A DNA stretch of 64,000 bases from contig NZ_CP195847.1 in the NCBI RefSeq assembly GCF_051513965.1, positions 3,100,001-3,164,000 on the forward strand. The letters are read 5' to 3'. Positions within the stretch are counted from its first letter, which is position 1. Every line of letters begins with the position of its first letter. Both the position numbers and the translations under genes were made by a program. The notes beneath the pieces are model-generated. The model ran no database searches. It was given only the letters and a program-made list of their open reading frames with translations, and was not told the origin of the DNA. The DNA comes from Paramicrobacterium sp051513965 (GTDB lineage Bacteria > Actinomycetota > Actinomycetes > Actinomycetales > Microbacteriaceae). Below are positions 31,001-40,398 of this stretch, piece after piece.

Positions 31001-33121
31001 TCATCGAGCTGCCATGCCAATCGCCGGTGAAACACGGCCCGCTGTCCGCATGGGGATCGCGGCCGCCAGGATCGAGGCGATGATGACGCCGAAGAAAACG
31101 GCAGTGAGCGAGCCGATCGGCGGTGCACCGGCAGACATCCCCAGCGCGTTCAGCGCGAGCAGACCGTAGCCGCTGCCGAAGACGACACCGGTTATCGACC
31201 CCAGCGTTGCCGCGAGCGCAGCCTCGATGGCGAGTGAGCGACGCGCACCCGCTCGAGTCATGCCCAGGGCGCGGGTCAGCGCGATTTCTTCGCGCCGCTC
31301 GGCGACGGAGAGCGCCAGGGTGACCATGACTCCGACCATTGCCACAATGAGGGTCACGCTGATCATGACGATGCCGATGATCTGGCCGATGAGGAGCGTC
31401 TGCTCGATGCCCTCCCGGACGTCGGATGCCCAGAACACGGGCGTGCCGTCGCTGACGCTCTCGAGCACCGCCGAGCGCAGTTCAACAGCGCCCGTTCCCG
31501 GAGCGGGATCAACGAGAATGTCGAGCCCGTCGACGCGAACATCCACTGCCGGATGCTCGGTCAGCAGGTCGACAATGGCATCGGGGTCGTCGACAAAGTC
31601 GACGGGAATGATCGCAGCGGAGGAGAAGTTGCTCTCCATGTCCTCGCGGGCATCGGCGGTAGCTCCGGCTACGCCGACGACGAGTGCCGCCGTCAGCCCA
31701 ACCCCCAGCATCAGCACGGTGCTCATGGCAGCCGTGCGGCGGGAGGACCGACGTGCGTTCGATACCGCTACACGGACCGCTCCCGACGACCCGGTCAAGG
31801 GTCGAAGGAGTGCCGCGAACCACTGAACGATAAAGGGTCCGATGCACACGAGCGCGACGAAGAGCAGCACACCGCTGAGCGCCGTCAACCCGAGTGCCAG
31901 GAACTCGTCGGTGCTCGCCGCGATCGCACCGGCCGCACCGGTGGCGACAGCGCTCAACGCAAGGACACTCGCTGCGACCAGGCGCACAGCTCGTCTGGTC
32001 GACCGTGCCTCCGTTGCCCTGGCTGCGCTCAGCGCTGCTATCGGCGAGGCTTTCCCCGCGGCTTTCGCTGCCGGAAGCGCTGCGACAACGGTGGAGAGTG
32101 TCGCCAGCACCAGGCACGCAACGAGTGCGAGCGGGGCCGAGTTGAACGCATCCGTCAGCAGACCGCTGGACTGCGCAACGGCAACGAGTCCGGCGGCGAG
32201 CGCCCATCCGACCGCGACGCCGAAGATACCGCTGAGCAGGCCGATGCATGCCGCTTCGAACAGCACGAGACGCCGTAACTGCGCGCGGCCCGCACCGACG
32301 CATCTCAGCAAAGCGAGTTCGGTCGCCCGACGCGAGAACACCGTCCGGAAGGTAGAGCCGACGATTACGACGGCCGACAGCAGCGCAAGGCCGACGAACA
32401 CGGTGAGCGCGCCGAACACGCCTACGAGCGTGTCCGTCACCGTTCTCGCCTGGTCGGCTCGTTGTTCTTCGCCGCTGATGACGAGGCTGTCTCCTATCAG
32501 CGCGCTCACGGCATCCGGATCCATGTCACCTGCGATGAAGATCTGCACCGGGGTCATCGAGCCGATGGCGACGGCGTCCTCTTCCGTTATGAGCCCGACA
32601 TCCATGCCGAACTCGTGAATCTGCCCGATGCCGGCGACGACCAGCTCTTGCCCCGCTGCGACGACCGTGTCGCCGACCGAGACCCCTGATCGTTCAGCGG
32701 TGCTGACACCGAGGTAGATCTCGCCCGCTTGCAGCGCATCCCCCTCCTCCAGGTCGGGGATGGCGCTGAGAGAGCCGGAACCGGGGTCGCTTGTCAGTTT
32801 CCACGTGGACGTCAGACCGCCCGCCTCAACGGAGACGTCTCCCAGGTACTCGACCGCGACTTCGTCAGTCTCGGGCAATGCTGCCACTTGCCCCGCCATA
32901 TGGGCGACGGCCTCGTTGTCGATGCTTTCAGGGGGAACGACGACAACATCGGTCGCTTCCGGTGTTGTCATTCCGAAGGCGACGAGTGCGGCCCTTGCGT
33001 TGATCGCGATAAGGATCGACGACGCTGCGAAGGCGGTTGCGAGCGCGATCGCGAGGCCCATCATCAAGGCCTGTTTTGGCCGTCTCCTGATGCTTCGGAC
33101 GGCGGTCTGCGGGACGATCAT
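31001..33121 (-). CDS. FtsX-like ABC transporter permease
   Basis: The 706-residue permease begins IVPQTAVRSIRRRPKQALMMGLAIALA. It contains two FtsX/MacB-type modules, each with a large extracytoplasmic loop and conserved helices (LTVFVGLALLSAVVIVGSTFRTVFSRRATELALLRCVGAGRAQLRRLVL and ISVTLIVAMVGVMVTLALSVAERREEIALTRALGMTRAGARRSLAIEAA). ATG 33121 overlaps the ATPase stop by four bases, so the two form one exporter. Such pairs in Gram-positive bacteria export antimicrobial peptides or lipids, or confer bacitracin-type resistance, and are usually next to a two-component system, as here. Confidence 0.87.
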   Translation of the reverse strand: MIVPQTAVRSIRRRPKQALMMGLAIALATAFAASSILIAINARAALVAFGMTTPEATDVVVVPPESIDNEAVAHMAGQVAALPETDEVAVEYLGDVSVEAGGLTSTWKLTSDPGSGSLSAIPDLEEGDALQAGEIYLGVSTAERSGVSVGDTVVAAGQELVVAGIGQIHEFGMDVGLITEEDAVAIGSMTPVQIFIAGDMDPDAVSALIGDSLVISGEEQRADQARTVTDTLVGVFGALTVFVGLALLSAVVIVGSTFRTVFSRRATELALLRCVGAGRAQLRRLVLFEAACIGLLSGIFGVAVGWALAAGLVAVAQSSGLLTDAFNSAPLALVACLVLATLSTVVAALPAAKAAGKASPIAALSAARATEARSTRRAVRLVAASVLALSAVATGAAGAIAASTDEFLALGLTALSGVLLFVALVCIGPFIVQWFAALLRPLTGSSGAVRVAVSNARRSSRRTAAMSTVLMLGVGLTAALVVGVAGATADAREDMESNFSSAAIIPVDFVDDPDAIVDLLTEHPAVDVRVDGLDILVDPAPGTGAVELRSAVLESVSDGTPVFWASDVREGIEQTLLIGQIIGIVMISVTLIVAMVGVMVTLALSVAERREEIALTRALGMTRAGARRSLAIEAALAATLGSITGVVFGSGYGLLALNALGMSAGAPPIGSLTAVFFGVIIASILAAAIPMRTAGRVSPAIGMAAR

Positions 33122-33909
33122 GCGACGGCTCCCGGCTGCGCGCTGATCGCGGCGACGCGCTCGAGCACCGTTTCGCGAGTGGGCTGATTGAGGATGCCCG
33201 CCGAACGTCCGTCTTTCAGCAGCACGACTTCGTCTGTGACGGCGGCGGCTGAAGGGTCGTGCGTCACCATGACCACGGTCTGCCCGTAGTCGTCGACGCA
33301 TGACCTGAGAAGTTCCAGCAGCGCTCCGCCGGATGCGCTGTCCAGTGCGCCGGTCGGTTCGTCGGCAACGATGAGATCCGGGTGGCCGAGCAGGGCTCTC
33401 GCCACCGCGACACGCTGGCGCTGCCCTCCCGACAGCTCAGACGGTAAGTGCCGAAGACGGTCACCGATCCCGAGCCGGCCGACAAGTTCAGTGCGCCACG
33501 CGCGGTCGGGACGCCGCCCCGCGAGCGATAACCCGAGGTCGATGTTCTCGCCGGCCGTAAGGTGCGGCAGGAGGTTGCCGTCCTGGAACACGAATCCGAT
33601 CCTGTCGCGCCGGATGGCGGTGAGCGTGGCATCGTCCAAGCCGCCGAGCTCAGTCTCGCCGAGCAGAATCCGACCTGATGTCGCGCGGTCGAGGCCCGCA
33701 AGGCAATGCAGCAGGGTCGATTTACCTGAACCGGATGCGCCCATGATCGCGGTGAATTTCCCGGTCTGGAGTTCGATGCTCAGCCCGTCGAGTGCACGCA
33801 CACGGCTATCGCCGGCGCCGTACTCTCGTACGAGGTCGATCGTTCGCGCCGCGAACCGCGATGTGGGGACAATTTTGGCATGTTGCGGATGACCGTCAGT
33901 AGATATCAT
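33118..33909 (-). CDS. ABC transporter ATP-binding protein (MacB/LolD-like)
   Basis: The 263-residue ATPase has Walker A GASGSGKST (57-65), Q-loop FVFQDGNLLPHL, signature LSGGQRQRVAVARAL, Walker B LIVADEPTGALDS and the H-loop VTHDPS. It energises the FtsX-like permease with which it overlaps. It is divergent from a NarL-type two-component system across a 133-bp gap, so the response regulator probably controls this promoter. Confidence 0.9.
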   Translation of the reverse strand: MISTDGHPQHAKIVPTSRFAARTIDLVREYGAGDSRVRALDGLSIELQTGKFTAIMGASGSGKSTLLHCLAGLDRATSGRILLGETELGGLDDATLTAIRRDRIGFVFQDGNLLPHLTAGENIDLGLSLAGRRPDRAWRTELVGRLGIGDRLRHLPSELSGGQRQRVAVARALLGHPDLIVADEPTGALDSASGGALLELLRSCVDDYGQTVVMVTHDPSAAAVTDEVVLLKDGRSAGILNQPTRETVLERVAAISAQPGAVA

Positions 33910-34030
33910 GTGTCTACTCTCACGCTCACACCACTAGCCTCGCATCGACCGTGAGAACGGCTTGTCGTGCCGCTCATCGGCCCTTCGAACGATATGCACT
34001 CGTATCGCGGAGGCGATGTCGTCCACTTAG

Positions 34031-34036
34031 TAGAAT
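34031..34036 (+). promoter_or_regulatory. Leaderless -10 box for histidine kinase
   Basis: TAGAAT lies six bases before the GTG start at 34043, with no Shine-Dalgarno in the spacer. Confidence 0.6.
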
Positions 34037-34042
34037 GACTGG

Positions 34043-35230
34043 GTGACGATGAGGGGGAGAACTGGTAACACGCGGCCGCTGCAGTCGCGGCGGGTACGCT
34101 GGCGAACCCTTGCAAGTGCCGCGGAGTTCGGAGTATTGGCGCTGTTGGTAGCCGTCGACTTCGAACTCGGTGCGCGGCTCATCGTCGACCCCGACACGGA
34201 CTTCATTGTCGGCGCCCTTGCGACAGCGTTCGTCGCGATCGTGGTAGCTGGGCTCGCGCTCGCACGCAGAGTGATGCCGATCGGCGTGGCCGTCGGGTCG
34301 GCGTTCTCCGTCTCCCTCCTCGCCTCCATGGTCTCCGTGCCGGTCGGCAGCCCAGCTCTTTCGTTGACGGAAACCGCCGCAATCGTCGTGCTGACGATCT
34401 CCGGGATTCGCGGATGCGCAAGGCGCGGTGCGATCATCGTGGGCGCCGCAGCGCTCGCCGTCACCCTCGGCGGGGTGCTCCTGCGTCTTGGTTTCGACGT
34501 CACATTCGTACTGCTCGCGCTGCTGCTCTGGGGCTGCTCAGTCGCTGGCGGTCTGGCGGGCCGGTACATCCTCACCAAACGAGAGTCCGCGGTTGAAGCC
34601 GCCCGCCGAGCCGAGCGCATGGAGCTGGCGCGTGAGCTCCACGATGTCGTAGCGCACCAGGTGACCGGCATCGTAGTACGGGCGCAGGCTGCGATTGCCG
34701 TCGCGCACAATGACCGCGAGCGGGTGACAGAAGCCCTGGAGTCCATTGAGGCCGCCGGTGCGGAGGCATTGTCGGCAATGCGCAAAATGGTCGGGACGAT
34801 GCGGGAGGGGTCGAACGATAGGTCCCCGCTCACGGTGCAATACGCGCTCTCGGACATCCCGGCCCTTGTTGAACGGTTCGACCCCGGTCTGACGCGCACG
34901 ACGCTCTCATTTGAGGAGCCGCACGAGGCGATACCGCCCGGGGTTGGCGAGTCTGCGTACCGCGTGGTTCGGGAGGCGCTCACAAACGCGCGACGGCACG
35001 CTCCGGAGGGCAACACCCGAGTTGTGGTGAAGGCAGCGGGAGGGCAGCTTCTGATCGAGATCTACAATGACGGAGTGCACGGCGGCACGCGGATGCCTGG
35101 GTCGCGAGGGTTCGGCCTCACAGGCATGGCAGAGCGCGTCACAGCCCTCGGAGGAACTATGCGCGCCGGAGCCATCGAGGACGACACGTGGAGTGTCCGA
35201 GTGACGCTGCCGATGGTGGAGGAACGATGA
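34043..35230 (+). CDS. Sensor histidine kinase (HisKA_3/NarL-type)
   Basis: The 395-residue kinase has an N-terminal membrane domain of about five to six helices with short loops and no large outer sensor, then a HisKA_3 phosphoacceptor ERMELARELHDVVAHQVTG (His200) and an HATPase domain (SAYRVVREALTNARRHAPEGNTRVVV; GSRGFGLTGMAERVTALGGTM). This short-loop design is typical of kinases that monitor an ABC exporter or envelope stress. GTG 34043 was chosen because of the TAGAAT box. It overlaps the response regulator by four bases. Confidence 0.9.
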   Translation: MTMRGRTGNTRPLQSRRVRWRTLASAAEFGVLALLVAVDFELGARLIVDPDTDFIVGALATAFVAIVVAGLALARRVMPIGVAVGSAFSVSLLASMVSVPVGSPALSLTETAAIVVLTISGIRGCARRGAIIVGAAALAVTLGGVLLRLGFDVTFVLLALLLWGCSVAGGLAGRYILTKRESAVEAARRAERMELARELHDVVAHQVTGIVVRAQAAIAVAHNDRERVTEALESIEAAGAEALSAMRKMVGTMREGSNDRSPLTVQYALSDIPALVERFDPGLTRTTLSFEEPHEAIPPGVGESAYRVVREALTNARRHAPEGNTRVVVKAAGGQLLIEIYNDGVHGGTRMPGSRGFGLTGMAERVTALGGTMRAGAIEDDTWSVRVTLPMVEER

Positions 35231-35862
35231 TTCGCGTCTTCCTGGCCGACGATCAGGAAATGGTGCGCGCCGGGTTCACGATGGTACTCGAGGCTGAGGG
35301 CGATATCGAGGTGGTGGGCACCGCAGGGTCTGGCGAAGACGCGGTTTCTGCCACGAAGCAACTGCGCCCCGATGTGGTGCTAATGGACATCCGCATGCCC
35401 GGTATGAACGGGCTCGACGCCACCAGAGTGATCACGTCGATCCCGCATGCGCCGCGTGTCGTAGTCGTCACCACATTCGACTCCGATGAGTACCTGCGTT
35501 CCGCGTTGCAGGCGGGTGCCTCCGGATTCCTGTTGAAGGACGCAGGCCCACGTCTGCTAGTCGAGGCTGTGCGAGCCGCAGCGAAGGGGGATGCACTCGT
35601 GTCGCCCTCCATTACCGTGCGGCTACTGGGTGAGATCGCATCAGCGACGACGGCACCGACCGAACACCACGGCCTATCCGATCGCGAGGTAGAGATCGCC
35701 GCAGCCATTGCGCGCGGTGGCACGAACGAGGAGATCGCCGCTGACCTCTTCGTTTCACTTTCGACGGTCAAGACTCACGCGCGGAACATCTCGGTCAAGA
35801 TCGGAGCCCGCAATCGGGTCGAAATCGCCGCATGGGCGTGGCGTGCCGGTGTGGTCAGCTAA
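35227..35862 (+). CDS. NarL/LuxR-family response regulator
   Basis: The 211-residue regulator has a receiver domain (IRVFLADDQEMVRAGF; phospho-acceptor Asp54 in VLMDIRMPGMNG; Lys in FLLKD) and a C-terminal LuxR helix-turn-helix (LSDREVEIAAAIARGGTNEEIAADLFVSLSTVKTHARNISVKIGARNRVE). ATG 35227 overlaps the kinase stop (ATGA). The pair probably controls the divergent ABC exporter. Confidence 0.92.
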   Translation: MIRVFLADDQEMVRAGFTMVLEAEGDIEVVGTAGSGEDAVSATKQLRPDVVLMDIRMPGMNGLDATRVITSIPHAPRVVVVTTFDSDEYLRSALQAGASGFLLKDAGPRLLVEAVRAAAKGDALVSPSITVRLLGEIASATTAPTEHHGLSDREVEIAAAIARGGTNEEIAADLFVSLSTVKTHARNISVKIGARNRVEIAAWAWRAGVVS

Positions 35863-36456
35863 AGTGTATCCATTCAAACGCCCGGCGGCGTCGGCAGCCG
35901 CGGACAGCTTCGCGTGCACCTTCTTTCCGGTGCCATCGGTAGGCCATCTGGTGATGCCAGGTGCACGCCTTTCGGCACAGCCCGAATACCTCAGGCAGAT
36001 CTCGCCAGGCGCGAAATCGGCACAGAGTGACACGATCTAGGTGAGAGGCGTCTGACGGGGCTGTCGTGGAGGAGAAGTTTTCGAGCGCGCTTACTGGTTC
36101 GCAACCCGCGTCGGCGCGGTCACCTTTCACCCTCATGAGATGCACAAGACTACGGAACCACGCGAATCGAGCGTTGGTGCACATCGTGAAATTCGCAGCT
36201 AGCTAGCATGATGCGTAATTGATTCCGGGAGTAACACCTCGAGCATCACGCCGGTTATGACGGCAATAGTTTTGTTCGATTCTTAGCACAAGAGAAATCA
36301 ACGATCACAACGCGGTGAGCGATACCGTGGTCTTTTCGACATTGCGGTTCGTTTCGTGCACGCTATGCCGCAGTCGAAGGCCACTCTGAAAGGCGTGGCT
36401 TCCCCCGGCTTTTGCGTTTTGTGTGATCGTGTGTACACGCCACGTAAACGATGACG
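35863..36456. other. Gene-poor stretch at the start of the lower-GC segment
   Basis: About 590 bp with no gene I can support. A - strand frame at 35855-36184 (ending CTWHHQMAYRWHRKEGAREAVRGCRRRRAFEWIHFS) has no recognised domain. Base composition drops from about 36.0 kb onward, which suggests a junction between native and acquired DNA. Confidence 0.45.
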
Positions 36457-37257
36457 CTAATGAGGATCGGCCAGGTGGATTGCAAGGTCGCTACGATCAG
36501 GCAGAATATCCACTCGCAATGCCCGAGTTCCTTGATACTCACCGTCTGCGAGCTTGCGGAATCGACGTACCGGTTCAGTGGCGACGCCATGCAGGCGCTC
36601 CGTGAGTCGCTGGGCTTCGCGCTCAATCCGAGCCGTATCAAGCATGTCGGCATCGTAGACTACATGGAGCGCAAGTGATTCAATCCCGGTGTACCAAAGT
36701 GCGCCATGAGTTAGCGGAAAGAGCAGTGAGTCCAGGTCACCGCTAACGCCGCGCTCGCCAAGCGCTCTTGCATCGTCACCGGCAGTGACAATGATGAGCG
36801 CCTTGCGCCCCGCCAAGCCACCATCTCCGTACCGCCGGGGCATTCCAGTGTGCGGATCTAGATCGCCAAAAGCGAACCCGCTGGTGAGCACGCGGTCGAA
36901 CCAGCCTTTGAGAATCGCGGGCGGTCCGTACCACCACAAAGGAAACTGGATGATGAGCAGCTCTGCGGCGGCAAGCTTCGCTTGTTCCAACTGAATGTCG
37001 GGCGGCAACTGGTCTGCGGCGTACGCGTGACCGAGGAGTGAAGCCATGCCGCCCGAAGAGTCCGATAGTTCACCCAGGTCGCGGTCACTGAGCACCGGGT
37101 CGAACCCTTGCGCATAGAGATCAGAGATTGCGACATCATAATCACCTCGCAGTACGGTGAGTCCTGTCTGGAAGAGGTGGCTGTTAAGCGAGTTGCGGCG
37201 CGGGTGTGCGTAGATCCATAACGCGTTGCCCGGAATGGGTTCGTGATCGATAGTCAT
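36457..37257 (-). CDS. Flavodoxin-like NAD(P)H oxidoreductase (KefF/MdaB type)
   Basis: The 266-residue protein starts with a strand and phosphate loop WIYAHPRRNSLNSHLF, then the quinone-reductase signature LLIIQFPLWWYGPPAILKGWFDRVLTSGFAF, and KALIIVTAGDD followed by a C-terminal extension. These FMN or FAD enzymes reduce quinones by two electrons, preventing redox cycling. It is preceded by a beta-lactamase gene on the same strand. A C-terminal fragment of a close relative survives at 29945-30170. Its lower GC matches its right-hand neighbours. Confidence 0.87.
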   Translation of the reverse strand: MTIDHEPIPGNALWIYAHPRRNSLNSHLFQTGLTVLRGDYDVAISDLYAQGFDPVLSDRDLGELSDSSGGMASLLGHAYAADQLPPDIQLEQAKLAAAELLIIQFPLWWYGPPAILKGWFDRVLTSGFAFGDLDPHTGMPRRYGDGGLAGRKALIIVTAGDDARALGERGVSGDLDSLLFPLTHGALWYTGIESLALHVVYDADMLDTARIEREAQRLTERLHGVATEPVRRFRKLADGEYQGTRALRVDILPDRSDLAIHLADPH

Positions 37258-37300
37258 ACGAACTTCTGATCCTTATCTTGGGTGGGTGTGAGTGGGTGCA

Positions 37301-38275
37301 CTATTGACTTGAGGCAAAGTGTTCCAAAACTACGGTCGCCACATCAGCCACCAAGGCATCGTCATACGTCTGCTCACGGTCATAACGCTCGGTCAAGATG
37401 GTGATGACAATCGGTTCACGTTCTGGCGCGAAGACAACTGCGATGTCGTTCCTCAGTGGGCCCGCTCCGCCTGACTTGTCCGCCACGACCCAGTCGGTTG
37501 GCGCACCCGCCCGAATGAGAGTGTCGCCGGTGGCGTTCGCACTCATCCAGTCGATCAGCAGTTCCTTATCTGCTGGGGCGAGGTGGTCGGCTCCGAGCAC
37601 GGCAACCATGCTGGACGTAAACGCTGTGGCGGTTGTGGTGTTTGCCCCGGTGTGGACATTCGCGTTGTTGAGATCGGGTTCAATATCCGCGACTTGCGTA
37701 ACGCTATCTCCCCACTCAGCAAAGGCCTCATTCATCCCTTCGGGACCGCCAATACGCTCCAGCACAAGGTTCATTGCCGTATTGTCGCTGAGGCGAACCG
37801 CAGCCTCCGCCAACTCCGTGAGCGTCAGCCCAGAATTCACATGGTCAGTAGTGAGCGGTGAATAGCCCGCCGCATCAACATCAGCCCGGGTCCACTTCAT
37901 CCGCTCATGGCGGTCCTCCCCGTGCACCTGACTCAAAAACTGCGCTGCCGCAAATGCCTTGAGAGTGGAGGCGAAACCGAATCTCTCGTCTTCGCGGTGC
38001 TGAACACTGAGCCCGGTGCCGATGTCGATAGCGCTGACCGCAACCCGCGCCTGGTACATGTCCTCCAGCTCGCCAATACTCGAGCTCACCGCACTCAGGG
38101 AGCCCGAGGGCGGTACGGGTTCGGCACTAGCCGAGGGCACGGGAGCGTGGGTAAGTGGTGGTGTACTCGCTGTTGCCTCATCGTTGTGTGAGGCAGCGCA
38201 GCCCGAGGCCAAGGCTAATACCGCAGTAGCGACGAACCATAGGTAGCTGGTCACGGGGATTAACCTGCGTCGCAT
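37301..38275 (-). CDS. bla: Class A beta-lactamase, lipoprotein type
   Basis: The 324-residue protein has a signal peptide with lipobox LASGC (Cys26), a Pro/Ser/Thr-rich linker and a serine beta-lactamase domain. The motifs are STLK (Ser103, Lys106), SDN (163-165), the omega-loop EPDLNN with the general-base Glu, and DKSGG, the KTG-equivalent triad. It hydrolyses penicillins or cephalosporins at the outer face of the membrane. ATG 38275 has AAGG nine bases upstream. KSG in place of KTG occurs in several class A enzymes of actinobacteria. Codon use is less GC-biased than in the core genes, which suggests acquisition. Confidence 0.92.
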   Translation of the reverse strand: MRRRLIPVTSYLWFVATAVLALASGCAASHNDEATASTPPLTHAPVPSASAEPVPPSGSLSAVSSSIGELEDMYQARVAVSAIDIGTGLSVQHREDERFGFASTLKAFAAAQFLSQVHGEDRHERMKWTRADVDAAGYSPLTTDHVNSGLTLTELAEAAVRLSDNTAMNLVLERIGGPEGMNEAFAEWGDSVTQVADIEPDLNNANVHTGANTTTATAFTSSMVAVLGADHLAPADKELLIDWMSANATGDTLIRAGAPTDWVVADKSGGAGPLRNDIAVVFAPEREPIVITILTERYDREQTYDDALVADVATVVLEHFASSQ

Positions 38276-38334
38276 AGGTTTCACCTTCAAATGGGTCTCA
38301 CTTCGTCCAAAGTGCAAGTCACTGCCAGGGCGGT

Positions 38335-39195
38335 TCAATATGTTGCCCGCCAGTCCCGGATAGTCTCAAGCGCTTGGTCAAAATGTGACTCGAGCAAGAA
38401 GTGGCCCCCGTCGAATAGTTCTATGCGAGCGTGAGGGGCGTGCTGCAGAAAGGCAGTGGCTCCGTCAGGTCCAAAAATCTCGTCGTTCTTGCCCCACACG
38501 GCGAGGACGGGCACTTGTGAACGCTCAAGCCATTCGTGGAACCTAGGGTAAAGCGAGCGGTTGCTGGCGTAGTCCGCGAAGAGCGCCAACTGTGCCCGGT
38601 CAATGCCAGGCCGAGCCATTAAAGCGGCGTCGTGCTCCCAGGCGTCAGGGCTCACAGTTGTCACGTCCGGTACCCCGTGGGTGTATTGCCAGCGAATCGC
38701 TTCATGCGACAAGGCGTAGCGCAGGGCCTGCTCGGCTTGTGCTGAACCAGTCGCGGCGTACTCCCAAATGGGAGCCCAGAAGTCGGGGACGAAGCCCTCT
38801 TCGTAAGCATTGCCGTTCTGCGTGATGATTCCCTCGATCGCCTGCGGGTGTGCGAGGGCTAGCCGCCAGGCAATTGGTGCGCCGTAGTCCTGGACATACA
38901 CCGTGTATCTCTCTACACCTATCTGCCGCAGGAAGTCGGCAGTCACCTCGGCCAGCGCGTCGAAGGTGTAAGTGAAGGCGTTGACCGAGGGAGCTGCGGA
39001 ACGCCCAAAGCCAATGTGGTCGGGGGCGATAACCCTGTAACGGTCAGCCAGCGAAGGAATCAAGTGGCGGAACATATGCGAACTCGTGGGGTATCCATGG
39101 AGCAAAAGCATGGTGGGCCCATCGCTGGGGCCTGCTTCACGGTAAAAGACCTCCAGGCCGTTCACGGTCAAGGTTCGGTGGTGGACACGTGCCAT
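38335..39195 (-). CDS. Alpha/beta hydrolase (haloalkane dehalogenase/epoxide hydrolase-like)
   Basis: The 286-residue hydrolase has the oxyanion box LLLHGYPTSSHMFRHL and an acidic nucleophile elbow YVQDYGAPIAWRLA, with Asp rather than Ser, as in dehalogenases and epoxide hydrolases. It also has a cap region, an acid in VWGKNDEIFG and the catalytic His in FDGGHFLLES. The substrate is unknown. It lies 59 bp upstream of the beta-lactamase on the same strand and is divergent from a CGNR zinc-finger protein. Confidence 0.87.
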   Translation of the reverse strand: MARVHHRTLTVNGLEVFYREAGPSDGPTMLLLHGYPTSSHMFRHLIPSLADRYRVIAPDHIGFGRSAAPSVNAFTYTFDALAEVTADFLRQIGVERYTVYVQDYGAPIAWRLALAHPQAIEGIITQNGNAYEEGFVPDFWAPIWEYAATGSAQAEQALRYALSHEAIRWQYTHGVPDVTTVSPDAWEHDAALMARPGIDRAQLALFADYASNRSLYPRFHEWLERSQVPVLAVWGKNDEIFGPDGATAFLQHAPHARIELFDGGHFLLESHFDQALETIRDWRATY

Positions 39196-39273
39196 GCTAA
39201 CTTCTTAACTAGTTGTTACCGGTTAGTGTTAACCTAACAGGCATCATTTCATTGAGCAACCCGGGAGGTGCGC
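39196..39273. promoter_or_regulatory. AT-rich divergent promoter with GTTAG/CTAAC repeats
   Basis: The spacer between the hydrolase and CGNR genes contains TTAACTAGTTGTTACC and GGTTAGTGTTAACCTAAC, overlapping imperfect inverted repeats centred near 39230. It is a probable operator for the CGNR protein. GGGAGG at 39263-39268 is the ribosome-binding site of the CGNR gene. Confidence 0.5.
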
Positions 39274-39792
39274 ATGGCCCAAGACGAGGACCTTCTCATG
39301 GCGGTACTCAATAGCGCTCCCGTGACTGCGGGCTCGCCGCAAGAGCAACTCACTGGCAAGGAAGGCGCGCAACTCGCACGCAACTTTGGTGGAACCGGGT
39401 CGCCCGAAGAGCTAGCCACGCTAATCAAGGTCCGCGATAGCCTGCAGCAAGCCATACGCGGCAACGACGAGGCGCTCGCAGACCTGTCGCAATTCACGAG
39501 CGAAATTGTGATGACACCTAATGTGACTGCCGATGGCATCCACTGGGAACTCAGCGCGCCCGCCACTTCACTCCTAGCCGCTCGCACCTTAGTGGCGTGG
39601 TCAGAAGTTCAGCATGAGCGCCCAGGGCGCCTACGGGCATGCGCCAACACTGAATGCAACCTCTTTCTCGTGGACCGAAGCCGCCCGGGCACGGCCAAAT
39701 GGTGCTCCATGGCGACATGCGGCAACCGGATCAAGGTGCGCGCGCATGCCAAGCGCAACCGCAGCTCAGCGGAGTCGGAGTCCCGCGCTTGA
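39274..39792 (+). CDS. CGNR zinc-finger (ABATE-domain) regulator
   Basis: The 172-residue protein has an N-terminal ABATE-type helical region (LLMAVLNSAPVTAGSPQEQLTGKEGAQLARNFGGTGSPEELATLIKVRDSLQQAIRG) and a C-terminal CGNR zinc finger: LRACANTECNLFLVDRSRPGTAKWCSMATCGNRIKVRAHAKR, with four cysteines. CGNR proteins are probable transcription regulators. It is divergent from the alpha/beta hydrolase and likely controls it. ATG 39274 was chosen for the GGGAGG spaced five bases upstream; the GTG at 39268 overlaps that site. Confidence 0.85.
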   Translation: MAQDEDLLMAVLNSAPVTAGSPQEQLTGKEGAQLARNFGGTGSPEELATLIKVRDSLQQAIRGNDEALADLSQFTSEIVMTPNVTADGIHWELSAPATSLLAARTLVAWSEVQHERPGRLRACANTECNLFLVDRSRPGTAKWCSMATCGNRIKVRAHAKRNRSSAESESRA

Positions 39793-39862
39793 CGGGGGCT
39801 CTTCGGATATTTGGTGGGGGTCGTGGTGTGAGTCTGCCGACGGCGAGGAGCATTCTCAGTCG

Positions 39863-40230
39863 TTAGTTCTCGCGGTTGCGCAAGTCGCGGGCGAGGCCGC
39901 GGTGGAGCTCGTTGATCCCGTTGAAACTCCTATGTTTGTTAAGTCGTCGCTTCGGCGCGTGCGGCGCTCGAGGTAGACGTGTGTGCTGGGGCCCACTCGC
40001 ATTTGGGCGACGACAGCCATCTGAAGAGCCCGGTTTAGGCGGCGGTCGCCACCGCGGTTGATGCCGTGCCGGACGATGTTGCCCGAGGGCGCGAGATCAG
40101 GCAGGCGCCGGTGAAGCTGGCGCATTAGATCTGTGATCCGCTTCGTGATGTCCTTGAGCGCAGATTCGGCATGCAGCGTTCGTGGTGACCTGCGTGGCGG
40201 CGAGGGGGCGATGGGCATCGCCGCCGGTGT
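39863..40230 (-). pseudogene. Remnant of an IS110-family transposase C-terminus
   Basis: One - strand frame encodes SGNIVRHGINRGGDRRLNRALQMAVVAQMRVGPSTHVYLERR, which looks like the C-terminal transposase_20 domain of IS110-like elements (NRGG(N/D)RxLNRAL, YxERR). The expected continuation (KRRLNKHRSFNGINELHRGLARDLRNREN, then stop at 39863) is in another frame, so there is a frameshift. The N-terminal DEDD domain is missing. The family call rests on the motif and is moderate. Confidence 0.6.
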
Positions 40231-40398
40231 GTCGCCCGGCCCGCGACCGCCCTCGACACTCCTGAACGCGACCTGTGCGGTCATGTTGCTTCGATCTCAA
40301 CGGTCGTCAACTTACCGAAGAAGCGCCCAATTATTACGGCACATATACCGGAAATCGCATGGACTTGAGATGCGTCAGGGCTTCTCGTTGAGAGCGAG

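Noticed and set aside
35855..36184. A transposase or regulator gene on the - strand after the response regulator
   Set aside because: Weak resemblance only (a KVHAKLSAAADAAGR string in a second frame). There is no start, ribosome site or full domain, so it was left as gene-poor.
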